64,000 nt of DNA from Epiperipatus broadwayi (taxonomy: Eukaryota; Onychophora; Udeonychophora; Euonychophora; Peripatidae): positions 3,159,911 to 3,223,910 of the forward strand of contig JAQFVV010012441.1 in assembly GCA_028023455.1 (NCBI GenBank), in the 5' to 3' direction. The notes beneath the pieces were generated by a model. The model was not told where the DNA came from. It was given only the letters and a program-made list of their open reading frames with translations, and ran no database searches. Of the stretch, positions 35,047 to 47,475 are shown in pieces (within the stretch, counting starts at the first letter, position 1; each line of letters starts with the position of its first letter). The translations under genes were made by a program, and so were the position numbers.

Positions 35047-36474
35047 TGTTTTACTTCATAGATATAAGTTGGGCAAAGTATTTTAGTTAATCTGCTAAAT
35101 CATCTTCTTTCATTTGTAAGCATAATTTATAAGTTAGATCATCAACTTGTAGCAGGACATTCTATTCAAGTTACTTCATAATAATTAACTGTTGGTTGAT
35201 GAGTGTAAGTTTAAATTATCACTTTATTTAATGATTGCATTGTAGCTAAATCCTACAGACATAATATTATTTATTATATTATTATAAGTTTACGGTATGG
35301 ATTTATTGAATCTGGAAATGACGTTAAATATTTCATGAGTTGATGCTGAATTTAGTATAAGTTTCTCAATATTCATTATATCAAATTGAAATATAAGGTA
35401 TGATTAGGTTCTTGAAAACTGTACCTATGAGATGTTATTGAAGAAAGTCGATGGAATTATAATTTATTTATTTTATTTGTTTATTTATGTCTTTAATTAT
35501 AACATTGGAATTAATTACTTATTATTCATAATTTTGTAAATAAAAGTTGATTTATAATTAAACTTACTGTGCCGTTGCTATGTGTCATTTGTAAAATCAG
35601 AAATCATAAACCTTGGATAGAGCATACATTGAAGTACATACTATCGTCAACATGATATAAGAGTTTATTGATATTTTTGAGAAATCATTTAGATGCTTTC
35701 GTCTTTGGTAATTTATGATGTGTAAGGCATAATAAAATCCCATTTACCTTTTCCATCATTTTGGCTTTGCGTAGTTGATTCTAGTATACAATATAAATTA
35801 ATTATTAAACTTGTAAACAGATTTACCAAATAATAACATGATTGAATATATTTACTTAACGTTTTTAAATTGTCATTTGTCAATATAATAAGAGTCTCAA
35901 TGATATATTAAACTATAAAGGAACCCAAGTATTTATGTTTATTTATTGCAAAGCTTTACCTAGACTAGCATTTGTATTAGAAATCATATAGATGGTTTAA
36001 AAATTCATAATCTTATGTAATTCCACAAATTATGCCATCTTGTACATGGTCGGCCATCGGGTCTCATACAATAAAAATTGCAAATTAAGGTTTGAAAATA
36101 ATAACATTACACTTATAATTTGATTAAAGTATTTTATCATAATACTATGGTAGTTCTTCGCGGTACACCCTGGCTGCGATCAAATTAAATCATAAAAAGT
36201 TTAGGTTAGATCATTAGTTTGGTCTGTGGTAAGTTGCCCCAGATGTTGATTGTGGTCTTTCGTGCATAAAATAGATAGCATGATATGCTTTTGGATACAG
36301 CTCTTAATAGCTGACAATGTGCAAATGGGAATTGATCAGTGATAGAAGTTACGATTCTTAGTGCATTTGCGTTTCTGTAGTTGGGACCACACAATTTACG
36401 GTTACAATTTATAGTGCCGCAGCGGGTTCGGCACGATGGGTAGTTGAGAGGGCGAACAGATGGTTACAATATAT
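35047..36474. other. Non-coding stretch, partly less AT-rich
   Basis: Bases 36150-36470 are richer in G+C than the surroundings. The stretch ends in agatggttacaatatat, next to the LTR-like start at 36475. No ORF with family resemblance. Confidence 0.4.
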
Positions 36475-38663
36475 TGTAACGAGCACAGACGTTCGTTACA
36501 TTGTTTTTTTTTATTTATTAAACATGAAAGTAAATTAAAAAGTTCGCATTTAAAAATTTTCTTTAAGAATTAAAAATTGAAATTAAATATCATCTTAAAC
36601 TCGTATATATTAAATCGCACAGAAAATGAAAATTTATTAAAATAAAACTTTATTAAAGAAAAAGTATTTTAAAACTAAATTTTAAAGAGATTTGGAGATA
36701 AAATTATATCTTTAAATATTTGTTTGATTTGGAAAACAGGTTAATTAATCAGAAATGGAAATGATAAATTTAATTAGTCAAATGTAAACCAGCCTTGGGC
36801 ATCTAAATGTAAAAACATCGGTCAGATAGGAAAACAATAGAAACAAATAGCCAATGAAAGAAATCCATCGGGAAATCGGATCTCAGCGAAAGGATCATCA
36901 CATCGATGACATAATGCCAAGTCAATCCTTCGAATACGTATAAAAGGAAAATTTGGAAGTGATTGGTAATTGATTATTACGATGTGACTATATGTATTAG
37001 TACGGAGTTGGAGGTGAAGGGATTGACAGACACACTGTCAATTCTTTCAGCTGTTAAAGAAAAGAGAAATGAACGATCGTTTCCTACATTGAGGACCAAC
37101 TGAACTAAAAAACCTCCGAATGAATAAATAAAACAATGGCTAAATGTATACCAATATCTTCAGGACGGCGTGGGAATTCCTGTTCAAACTTACTAACGAC
37201 AGATAAAGATGAACTGTTTAAAACCGTAAGAACTTTACAATTAATGAACATTAAATTAAAAACTTTTCGTATTTAAAATAATTGCATTAGTTTCCTATCT
37301 GACCAAAGTAGTTAAAATGTTATTTGATGTATTTTTTATTTATTTGTTTAAAATCATTTCCATTTATTTAACTTTGTTCTTTAAGTTTTTATCATGATTT
37401 TTTTGTTTTTCGTTAAATTAATTCTATAAATGTTAAACCTAAGTCGGGTGTGAATGGCTGTATAGATTTGTAAAGTTATATTAGGGGAGGGTAATCTTAG
37501 GTTATTTGTGTCGTTGTTAAATTGGGTCAATGGATTGGATATATTGATGTAGTTAGTAGATGTAGTCGGAGATTCGCTACTGGCAGAATCGCTGCATACG
37601 CCGCACTCTCTCGTTTTGCCTATGGAAGGAATTATAAGACGCAGAGAGCAGTTCCTTTCTATGGAGTTTTTTTTTTATTGCTCTTCTTGTCTGATAGATG
37701 TCATATTCCTATCTGATGAGGGTCAATGCCTTCTCTTAATCTTTTTGGTGCTGTCATATTCCGTATTACATTGAATACATCGATATATCAGATGAATTGA
37801 TGCCAGTTTGACTGCGAATTTTAGCCTAAGGTTAAATAGGCATAGAATATTTTATTTTCAAATGCAAATCTATGTAGTCTATTCATACTCGACCCTAAAT
37901 AAAAATGCATTAAATTTAAGTTGTTTATGGACGCTTGCATGGATTGGTTATCGGTTAAGTATGTTTTGGGTTTTCATATTTGATCAAAATATATAGACAT
38001 TCGATAAATAATGATACCTTACGGTGAGTATCTAAAATGTATTTCTTCGGATGTCTTTTAAGTCATTGGTGACAATGCAAGTATCTTATGGTGAATACTA
38101 CTGGGTTACTTATAAATTTTTCTCTGCAATTGCCAGTATCAATGATTTTATATTTTGATCGTTTATGTTTACTTTGGAATGTTTTTAACCGTGTAATCTA
38201 TGTAACCGATCTATAGCAACATATTAAAACAAGCTTTTATAATGCCATCTGTGCGAACTTAATTAAAATGTAAACTTATAATATAATAGAAATTAAAATG
38301 TAAATTAAAATCTAAGGTAAAGTTAAAAATAATGTTAAATGTTAAAATGTAAAACTAATACTAAAATAATTTTAAATTTTATATATATGTGCATAAATAA
38401 ATGTTTGTACGTTAATTACTGGCAGTGGCTTATTTTATTTATTTTTTTTAATATTGAAATATAATTAGATAAGATATTATATTATTTAATCTCTGCTATT
38501 CCGCTGAGCTAGTGACATGGGCTAACGACCGGATGCAAAAAAAAAAAAAATTTTTTTTTTTTTACTTACGTATCTGCCTACTCTATAAATTTTTCTAGGT
38601 TCAAATGCCTAGATGGCGCCCTGTAGTGCAAATTACGTTAAGTCTATTCTCCGGATCGTTACA
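36475..38663 (+). mobile_element. Candidate long solo LTR
   Basis: The region starts tgtaacga and ends tcgttaca, an 8-bp perfect inverted TG...CA pair of the kind found at Ty3/Gypsy-type LTR ends. Flanks offer only an ambiguous atat duplication. Inside are a TATA box (tataaaa, 36939-36945) and a GC-richer leader with a donor-like ccgtaag near 37228. Aaataaatg follows near 38395, and tggcgccc at 38614. No gag or pol frame and no polypurine tract are seen. The start also forms a 26-bp local palindrome (tgtaacga...tcgttaca, 36475-36500), so the end match could be coincidental. Confidence 0.3.
36939..36945 (+). promoter_or_regulatory. TATA box
   Basis: tataaaagg lies about 60-160 bp upstream of a segment that is less AT-rich than its surroundings, inside the LTR-like region. 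Confidence 0.35.
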
Positions 38664-40169
38664 ATATATATATTGATTTTAATATTATGTGTGTGTGTGT
38701 GTAATTTATTGATGATGCTTTGAATTGTTTAAATTTTTTCAATTTATTATTTATAGTTCCATTAATTTGTTTTTTATATCTTTATATATTCTATTTTATC
38801 AAGCAAGATACTTTAGAAAAAATGAGTTTATATATCTCATTTATGTGTTTGTGAAATTGATATCATTAAAATAAGATTTCTAAATTAAAAGTCAAACTAA
38901 TATCAAGTGTATCATGTCAGTAGTACTTTCATAGAGATGTTTGCAGAAATAGATTGGATCTGAGGTTGTTCTTCTGTAATTGATTCACATTTTTCATCCA
39001 TGTAGCAATAGAACAAATATTATGTAACTTAAAAGAGTTTATATTTTCATCGATTTATTATTTGATTATTACATATGTGTATGTGTGAATGCATGTGTGA
39101 TCTGTATAATGTATTAGAATGCTGAAATATTAAAAAAATTTGGAAAAAACATATATGTTAAATGAGAATCAAGTTGCACAAGGAACGATGAAACCTCTTG
39201 TGGGAAATTTTTATAGCATTTTTTTATTTTAAGAATATTGCTATCTAAATGAACATAAATGGATCGATCCTCTTGTGGTGCTTAATGTAAGAAAAATTGT
39301 GAAACTTTGAAAATTGCAGCCTTTTCACTAAGTAATAGCTCAATAATTGCTGAATAAATGGGGTTTCTTTTACGTGCAAAGAAACAAGCAGTGATTTTAG
39401 TAGAATAGATCATCAGAAAGTTATTGAAGAGAGTTCAGATTACATCAAATAAAAGCTTCCATAATGTTTGTAGTTAACCATTATTAAAAAGTTTTCGATT
39501 ATAAATAGAACGTTATTATAATTATGTTGAATGCATTTACAAGTCAAATAATCAAAGTTTTAAGCAACATGAAAATAAATTATTTAATGTACTGTTTAAA
39601 TAAATAAATGATGGTTATGTGAGCGTATTTGTAAATATGTTTGCAGTTTTGTATAAAATGACAGGAATATCTTATATATATATGAGTTTATGTGTATAAA
39701 TGTATACAGCGATTGGACTAAATATCAGGAACACTCTACATACATATAATATGATAATATGTTTGAGTATGTATACAAAAAATGAATAAAGTAATAAGAA
39801 AATGTTTTGTATCACTATTTTAATGTCGTATGGTGCATAATTGGAAACACATGATAACAGGGTAGAACCAGATCCTGGATTTTAAAAAAAATATCAATTT
39901 TTGATTTTCAAATAGTTGACACAATCTTTAGATGGAACTGTTTCATGTTTCTAGAATGACGGTCATAAAGATGATAATTAATTTCATTAATAATATGAAA
40001 ACAAAAGTACTTTGACAACCAACTATAGAATCAATGCTGATAGGGATAGATGGATTTTGCAAATGATCGTATATATGTATTTAATTATATTTCCATACTC
40101 TGTCATTTTAGATATTAATATAAAATAATACTCATACAGAATTTAAATATAAAATTTTATTTTTAAACT
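38664..40169. other. AT-rich stretch, no gene seen
   Basis: A (GT)n microsatellite lies near 38688-38702. Nothing else. Confidence 0.55.
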
Positions 40170-40530
40170 ATTTGAGTATGTGAGGGGTCAGAATGACTTA
40201 ATGGCAACATAGTTATGACAACAATATCGGCATCAATAAGCGCTTTGAGCATTTCATTATTAGATTTTCAATGACATGGATGACTGAAGAATTGGAAGGT
40301 GGAGAGATTGAATCCTGTCAATTAAAGTATGAAGATTTGCTATCTTAATATAAACTGAGCACTGATTATATGGATTTGGACCAACTGGTGAGTCCTGGTT
40401 CAACATGAAATATGTATATTGGAGTCCATTTATCTTTTTCACATGTATGTGGTCATGTGTATTGGTTGTATAAAATAGAGGATAGCTGTAGGGAGCTTGA
40501 AATTCTGAGTTCAAGTCCCTTCTAAATTAT
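40170..40530 (+). repeat. Single copy of family A hammerhead/B-box repeat
   Basis: The unit begins 'tgtgaggggtcagaatgactt' and continues through 'catttcattattagattttcaatgacatggatg', 'ttgctatcttaatataaactgagcactgat' and a hammerhead core. It then passes 'catgtatgtggtcatg' and a 3' part with gggagcttgaaattctgag and ttcaagtccc (B-box-like). It ends in a TA-rich tail. The adjacent copy at 41.27-41.66 kb is the same length and orientation. Length about 360 bp; SINE-sized. Confidence 0.85.
40375..40427 (+). ncRNA. Hammerhead ribozyme motif (family A)
   Basis: CUGGUGA (40385-40391; A6 changed to G), a degraded stem II GUCCU/AACAU, GAA at 40407-40409, short stem III AUA/UAU, A17, then UUGG pairing with CCAA. 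One invariant base is lost, so activity is unlikely. Confidence 0.6.
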
Positions 40531-41047
40531 TATACATATATATATAATAACAATATAAATAATAAATATAACAATAATTAAATATAAATATATAGTCTTT
40601 CAATCTGCAGAAGTATTTTCGGTTTATTCTTTAACCTCAACTGCTGTTAAATTTAAAAAAAAAAAACATAATGGAAGCAAATGTCATCAATTCAAATCCC
40701 ATGAATTTTGAATTTTAATGTTAGCAGCTTGTCTATTAATTATATTCATTTTATTTCCATTTATTAAAATTGCCACCATAATTTTTCTTTTATTATTGTT
40801 CTCTCTTCACGAAGAATCTTAACACTTTCAACATCAAACTTAAATTTATATTTGCATATCCTTTCATTATCCAAGAAAACTGAAGCAGTCATTAAATCAT
40901 TATTATTTTTACTTTTCATATGCTTGTATAACAATTTATGCTCCTTTATTTTTTTATCTAGACTGCATCTCTATTCACCTATATATGATAACAGGTATGA
41001 CACTTAAAATTATTCACTTATTAACGCTATATGAAACACAAAATGAA

Positions 41048-41106
41048 ACATTAAATAACATTGGACATTATATATATATATATATATATATATGTCCAAT
41101 GTTATT

Positions 41107-41160
<54 letters not shown>

Positions 41161-41190
41161 TATAGATATAGATATAGATATATAGTATTT
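41048..41190. repeat. Compound microsatellite inside a short palindrome
   Basis: taaataacattggacat and atgtccaatgttattta flank a (TA)n run at about 41070-41092. A second (TA)n, (GA)n at 41129-41156 and (GATATA)n to about 41183 follow. Confidence 0.9.
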
Positions 41191-41265
41191 AAATACCTGT
41201 ATATTGCAGATTCAGTCTGTATTCTGCCCATCCCTTTTCTGTGCATTTAAATGAACATATTTAGG

Positions 41266-41655
41266 TCATGTATATGAGGGGTTGAGTGACTTTAAGTTAA
41301 CATGAGTATGACAACACTATTGGCATCAATAAGGATTTTGAACATTCCATCCTTGGATTTTTAATGATATGGATGGCTGAAGAGTTGGAGGATGGAGAAG
41401 AGTGGAGCTTATGCATTAAAGTTTGAAGATTTGCTATCTTAATATAAACTGAGCACTGATTGTGTATATGTGTGGGAGATGTTGCTATTGACTAACTGAT
41501 GAGTATTGGTTGAGCATGAAATACATATATTGATCATTTATCTTTTTCACATGGGGTCATGTGTATCAGTTGTATAAGATAGAATGGATAGCTATAGGGA
41601 GCTTGAAAGTCTATGTTCAGGTACTGTCTAATTACATTCAATTTTATTTATATAT
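41266..41655 (+). repeat. Single copy of family A hammerhead/B-box repeat
   Basis: Same order as the copy at 40.2 kb: 'tgaggggttgagtgacttta', 'gtatgacaac', 'ttgctatcttaatataaac', hammerhead core, 'gtcatgtgtatcagttgtata', 'ggatagctataggg', then a degraded B box ('tgttcaggtac') and a TA-rich tail. It is about 740 bp downstream of its direct neighbour with microsatellites between. Confidence 0.85.
41490..41535 (+). ncRNA. Hammerhead ribozyme motif with complete core (family A)
   Basis: CUGAUGA at 41496-41502 is intact. Stem II GUAUU...GAGCAU has one mismatch, GAA is at 41518-41520, stem III is AUA-CA-UAU, and A17 is at 41529. Stem I pairs AG-UAA with UUG-UC with one mismatch. All core boxes are consensus, so this is the best preserved family A core in the window. 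Confidence 0.7.
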
Positions 41656-41659
41656 ATAA

Positions 41660-43800
41660 TGACAATCATGCAATTTCAAAGCAGTTGTAAACTTCATGAT
41701 ATTATATTTCTGATCAGAAACAAAAGTTCAACAAGTCATCCATATATTTCACAGGATTTTTATTGTTGCATACATTAATGTGTTGTACAGATAATATAAT
41801 GAGGAAACAATAGCATTTTATGAACATAAAAGCTAGACATTAGATGTCTTGACTATCAAAAAAAAATATTGTATTTTTATTAATTATATTATGAATGCGA
41901 GAGTTTAAATAATCTCTGTTAGTTTATTAACCATATTCCAAATTGTAAATTATAACAATGCTAAGATCATAAAACCAGTTTTAGAGAATCCCTCTTTGTT
42001 AGCTGTAACATCTGTAACCACAAATGAGAATAGGCTTGGATTTTATTTTAAACAGATTTCTTCGTTTTATTTCGAAACTTATAAATGATATTTCAGTAAT
42101 ACAGATAATGATTCTTCATAATTGCAAATTGTGTCTTCAGATTTTTTTATCATAAAATTAACTAAAACGTCATAAGTATTGTAAAATGATTTTTTTTTCT
42201 TGATAATTCTATTTTTTTTAAAATTAGTTTTATTTTGTGAAACAAATTATTTATATGTTCATCAATGAAGAATCTTGGAAGTAAAAAATCTTCTGTCATT
42301 TAAAAGTTATGCTCAGTTTCTAGATCTTTTCATCTGATCTCTAAGTCAATGAAGGCTTAATAATTATATTTTCAAGCTATAAATCAATTGTCTCATCTTT
42401 CTCCTCCATCATAAAACTACTTTATAATCTTTTCATAATGTCCAATACTTCTTTCACTGTTCTTGTATTTCTTATAACAAATCTTTAAAAAACAGTTATT
42501 GAAAGACTTGAAGAAAGATGTTAGAAAGTCAAAACTGTTGTAGAGGAGTTAAATAAAGCATTTGTAATAATAAACCAGTATTTAATTAGTTCACTGCAGG
42601 GCAAATACCTCTCCAATAGTCCCTCCCTAGATGAATAGTGAAGAATGTGCTACTCACTAGACTTATGAATTGCTGGGTGGGTTAAGGCATAATCTGTTTT
42701 TATTTTTTTTTTACTTTCTAACTAAGAATAGCTAAATAATTAAATGGATTTGTTATAAAATGATTATTTAAAATAAAAATCCTAAGCCTAGTCCGATTCT
42801 TAAAATTAATTGAACTTCAATTGATCTTAGTATATAAATTAATAGGCTAACCACTGCATCAAAAGGCCTGTTCAATTCATATGCATATGATTTTGGTCTA
42901 TTTTTGAGATTTATTACTGTTTTAACACTTATAGTACTAACTAAAACATTGTGGAAAATTACTATTAATAATTAGCAAATTTTTTGTAGAGTTTATAGAT
43001 ATAAGTAAAGAAACTATAATAGGAATTTTCATATGAATATACAGAGAGTCCTGTTAGAATTTCAGTATTACTATTAAGTCATATTTTATGTTTGTTTATT
43101 TTAAATTAGATGTTTTAAAATTGGAAAAAAAAAAAAGTAATGCATTTAATGACATGAATAATATGTTATTTTCATTTAAAAACTTTGAAAATTTTACATT
43201 TTTTGTCATTATTTATTTAAAAGTGTAATTACTTGTAATTGCATTGAATTATGTTTGTTCAAAAAAGTATGTAAACTTTCTAATTTTTATTTAATTTTAA
43301 GGAAAGCTTGCATATACATATGTAATATGTAGAGAAGAAAAAAAGAAAATATGTCTATGATTATCTTTGAATTGAGCTTTGGTTCTTATTTGTTATAGAG
43401 ATGAGTAAAATTATGCGTCATTTAAAGGCTTTCCCGATTAGTCTTTTGATGGTAATCAAATGTTTTACTGCTGAACTTAAATGACATTCAAAAACCAAAA
43501 GATATAGAAAAATTTCTGTTTTAGTTTGTTACTAATTTCATCATGCATAATGTGTCTGTGGAAGATTGTCAATAACTTGTAACATGAAATAGTATGTGCA
43601 GTTACATTAGCCAAGTGATATTTTTCAATAGCCTTTCTATCATGTTCAACAAATTATGAGCATTCATAATTGAAAGAAATATAACACTTATGACAAATAG
43701 TTTATATCACTTGTTATCATAGTTGAAATTATTGTTTACTTATGATTGTATATATTTGATCAAATGTAAGATTCATCGATTTATTCTAGTTTTTTTCTTT
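41660..43800. other. AT-rich stretch, no gene seen
   Basis: Nothing supported. Confidence 0.55.
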
Positions 43801-43807
43801 ATGAATA

Positions 43808-44083
43808 ATGAAGAATCATATTATGATTTTCATTTTGCTGTATTCAATAGATACTAATGCAGATGTAAGTCACTCAAACACTACTTCATGTGTCAGTTTT
43901 GAATCATGTTTTGATGATTCCTCGAGTTTTTTCAAGTATGAAACAAACTTCAGCATTCGTCCATTAGAATCATGTTTTGATGATTCCTCGAGTTTTTTCA
44001 AGTATGAAACAAACTTCAGCATTCATCCATTAGATGCCACTCATAAATATGACCATTCTAATTCTAGAAGAGAGAAAAATTAG
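43808..44083 (+). CDS. Small ORF with in-frame 66-bp duplication, function unknown
   Basis: A 91-residue frame. The first ~20 residues are hydrophobic (MKNHIMIFILLYSIDTNADV) and could be a signal peptide with cleavage near NADV. A 22-residue unit starting ESCFDDSS and ending SIRPL or SIHPL occurs twice in tandem, rich in Ser, Phe and Asp with one Cys per unit. The two DNA copies differ by about one base, so the duplication is recent. The tail is basic and ends SRREKN. It could be a small secreted peptide, one exon of a larger gene, or chance. The low-evidence context (repeat desert, no promoter or splice support) keeps confidence low. Not recognised. Confidence 0.3.
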   Translation: MKNHIMIFILLYSIDTNADVSHSNTTSCVSFESCFDDSSSFFKYETNFSIRPLESCFDDSSSFFKYETNFSIHPLDATHKYDHSNSRREKN

Positions 44084-44540
44084 AGTGAAAGGCAAGGAAT
44101 AAACATTATAATTATAATCTTAGGATAATGTGATGCTTGAACAGCTCTACTGGAGATTGAGCATCTAACTATTTTTAAAACCTATTGTTAGAGTTTTTAT
44201 ATTGAGAATTTTTGTATACAGAAAACAAGAAATAAAATAAAAATGATTGAACAGATTTGTTGTGGATGTAATTAAAGACTAGATATATGATAGAACTGAA
44301 TGCCTGATAATATGAGAGAATTCTGATGATTATTGGACCCCAACATAAATGATTGAAGACAGTAAAAGTAAGAATTAAAAAAACAAAAGTGAGAATCGAT
44401 TAAAGGGCAAATAATTCATATCACAAGTAGTATCTAAACTAACAACTATCCTTCAGTTTTAACCTAATAACAAATTAGTTGATCCCCTGATATACTGCAA
44501 CCTATCTTTTTATTAGAGTTCAAAACTACTGAAATCACTT
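44084..44540. other. AT-rich stretch, no gene seen
   Basis: Nothing supported. Confidence 0.5.
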
Positions 44541-47200
44541 TTCACTTCATCAACCATTATCAATCCACTATAGGATTAAAGTCACTCCAAGTTCAATCCA
44601 TGTCCGATATCTAACCTCTTTTCTCCACATCACCTCTATATACTTTATTTCATCCATCCATCCTACATGTGGTCTCCTTCTGAGTCTTTTACAATCTTTT
44701 GGAACCTTGTTTAAGTTTTCAATTGTCCATCTATTATCATCTCTTCTAGCAATATGTCCAGCCACTTCAGTCTTTTAATTCTTTCAATGATGTCAGTAAC
44801 ACTTGTTTGTTCTCTTACCCGTGTATTGTTTCCGATCTCTTCTTATTACTTCTAACATACTTCTTTGAATGGTCCAAAGTCTCTGTATTGCTCTTCTATT
44901 AAGTGGTCTTGTCTCAGATTCATAAGTAAGAACTGGTAAAACATTTATTAAAAATCTTTCTTTTCAAACACATAGGCATATTTCCTTTTAATAATGTTAT
45001 TTCTACCAAAAGCACTCCAGCCAAGTTTAATTCTATGATTAATTTCATCCATTATGTTTCCATCTGTAATAATAATCTGATGAAGTATTTGTAGTTAACT
45101 TCTTCTAATTCATCATTATCAATCTTATTTTCATCTTTTGAGAAAATCCATTGAACATATTACTGTAGTCTTTTTAACATTTATCTTTAATCATACTTTC
45201 TTACTTTCATCTGATAACTCTTGTAATATTTCCTGAAGTTCTGAAGCATTATTTGCAAAAATAATAACATCATCTGCAAAATCTAAATGACTTAAATAAT
45301 CTTCATTTTCTTTTATTTCTTTAACCCCAAATACTCTTGCAGCACAATTATCCTGTTTAATCCCTTCTTAATGTTAACCTTTCTAGTATTTTGTAATCTA
45401 ATTGTTGTCATTGCATTTTTATAAATATTATTCAGAATTTTATAATATTCTGGGTCTATATCTTGATAATTCATTGCTTTAATCACTGAAGAAATGCTTA
45501 TAGAATCACATGCCTTCTCATAATCTACAATTCCAAAGCATAATGGAAATTCTTATTCATCAGTTCGTTCTATAACTTCTCTCAATATTTGGATATGATC
45601 CACTGTACTAAAACCATTTTTAAATCCAGCTTTTTTTTTTGATTGGTTGAAATCCAAAGTTGACTGTAGATGAGTTGTAATTTCTAATATCTTCTTTATC
45701 ATTTTTTTTAATATTAATATTAATACTGCATTCTTCCAATTATCATTAGACCTTTGGTACATAACTTTGCCAACAAATTTTCTATTTCTTCACTTTCTTC
45801 TTTTAAGATATCTATTATGAATTTTATCCTTAGCTGGAGTTTTTCTTTCCTTCATAAATTTAATTGCATGTCTCACTTCTTCATTTAAAATCCTGGGCAA
45901 TTCAGAAAATCTATTTATTATAGGAGGTACTTGTTTTTTATTACTATATAATTCTTGATAGATCTCTTCTATCAATTTTATGATGTCTCTTTTTTGTAAT
46001 AGCTCCATCTTTTTTTCTTATTGCAGATATAAGTTTCCTACCAATACTAAAATGTTGTTTTATACTCTTGAAACTTTTTTCTATTCTACAGCTTTCCCTA
46101 CTAGTTTACAATTATACTTTTTATATCATTATCACTCTTTTTACATCACTTAAAAAATTTGAGATATTCAATCTTCAATGCATCACTTTTATATATTTTC
46201 ATATTCCTTCTTTTCTTCATCAATTCTCTAGTCTCTGTAGAAATTTCATTGGTCAATTGCTGTTTTTTTCTACCAGCTATTTTTGTTGCAATTTTTAAAT
46301 CTTATCAGTTATTTTCTTATTAATTTCATTTTAAATCTGAATCATGTTCAAAATCTGCTAATATTTGAAAACGTTTTGCAAGTTCTAATTTAAATTCATT
46401 AGAATGTTTCTGAAGATTAGGAATACCAATTACAAATATTGTTTTTCTTAATAATTTTTGTCTTTTTAATTTTGCATTAATATGTATCTTTCACCTCACT
46501 AATCAATGATCACTTCCTGTGTTGAATTTATTAAATTACAATCTTGAACTATGTAGTTTCAATTAGTCAAAATATAATCCAATTCTGCTGTGCCTTTATT
46601 TGGATGCTTTCATTTTCTATTAACAATTTTCTCAAAAAAAGAATTCATAATATAAAGTTTTTCTTTTTCTGCAAATTCCAAAAGTGTATTTTCACTCTCA
46701 TTCAACTACCATAACCAAATTTATTTACATCACTTTCATTTTTTATTTGTTTACCAATTCTAGCATTAAAATCCCTCATAACAATTTTAAAATGTCATTT
46801 GGTCTGATCAAATCCTTTTGTACATCCATATAAAAATCTTCTGCTATTTCATCACTATGAGAAATTGTTGGGGCATAAACCTGAATTATCTGCATTTGGC
46901 ATCTTGCCACTCTGCCTGATAGATCATCAATATCCACCATATTATTCTTCCATTTCTTATTTATGATGAATCCTACTCCACTTGTACTTCCAATGTTTGT
47001 TCTTTTGTATTACAATAAATGTCCATTTTTAAAATCAATTGTCTCTTCACCCTTCTAACTTCATAAAGTCCTATAATATTCCATTTAATATGAGATAGTT
47101 CTTCCAATTCTTGCAATCTTCATTTACTTGAAAGTGATCTGTAGTTGTAAGTAACTAAATAAAAAGTCATCAAATCACAAACTTTGCAATCAGGGGATTT
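44541..47200 (-). pseudogene. Near full-length RTE-like LINE, decayed
   Basis: Same family as the plus-strand copy at 14.9 kb but including the endonuclease. Reading the minus strand from about 47160: TYNYRSLSSK and HIKWNIIGLYEVRR (APE Glu motif), then QIIQVYAPT near 46880, a degraded DFNARIG near 46780 and LDYILTN near 46570. FNTGSDH with a CGA-to-TGA stop follows near 46510. The linker and RT start at 46008-45790 show EIYQELYSNKKQVPP and LPRILNEEVRHAIKFM, followed by AGFKNGFSTVDHIQILREV near 45600. The FADD region is near 45275 and the C-terminal AGHIARRDDNRWTIE block at 44765. Multiple frameshifts and stops. The 3' end matches the 14.9-kb copy. The 5' end may reach about 47.3 kb. Confidence 0.9.
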
Positions 47201-47475
47201 TTAGCACTCTCAGCCTTTGGCCATCAACTGCTGCCTTGATTGGTAACTTTACAGCCTCCTGGAAATAAGATCCATGATTTATTTTTGTTGGCCACAATTG
47301 TAAAGATCTATTAGGAAAAAAAATTTTCATTCATATATACATTTATTCTGCTTTATCAGGCAACTCAGAAGGAAGTCCATGATGTTTATGCATGTTGGTG
47401 AGCAGCCCATCCTCATAGTAATAACAATTGCAATGACAAGAACATATGGAGGGGTATTAAGAATTTTCCCTACTC

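Noticed and set aside
36475-36500. 26-bp palindrome tgtaacga...tcgttaca as a stand-alone operator
   Set aside because: It can equally be part of an LTR-like end; no factor or context supports an operator.
40260-40514. 84-codon minus-strand frame
   Set aside because: Lies entirely within the family A repeat and is not conserved in other copies.
43900-44010. UUGAUGA...GAAAC order inside the duplicated small ORF
   Set aside because: No stem II of reasonable pairing between the boxes; coincidence is more likely.
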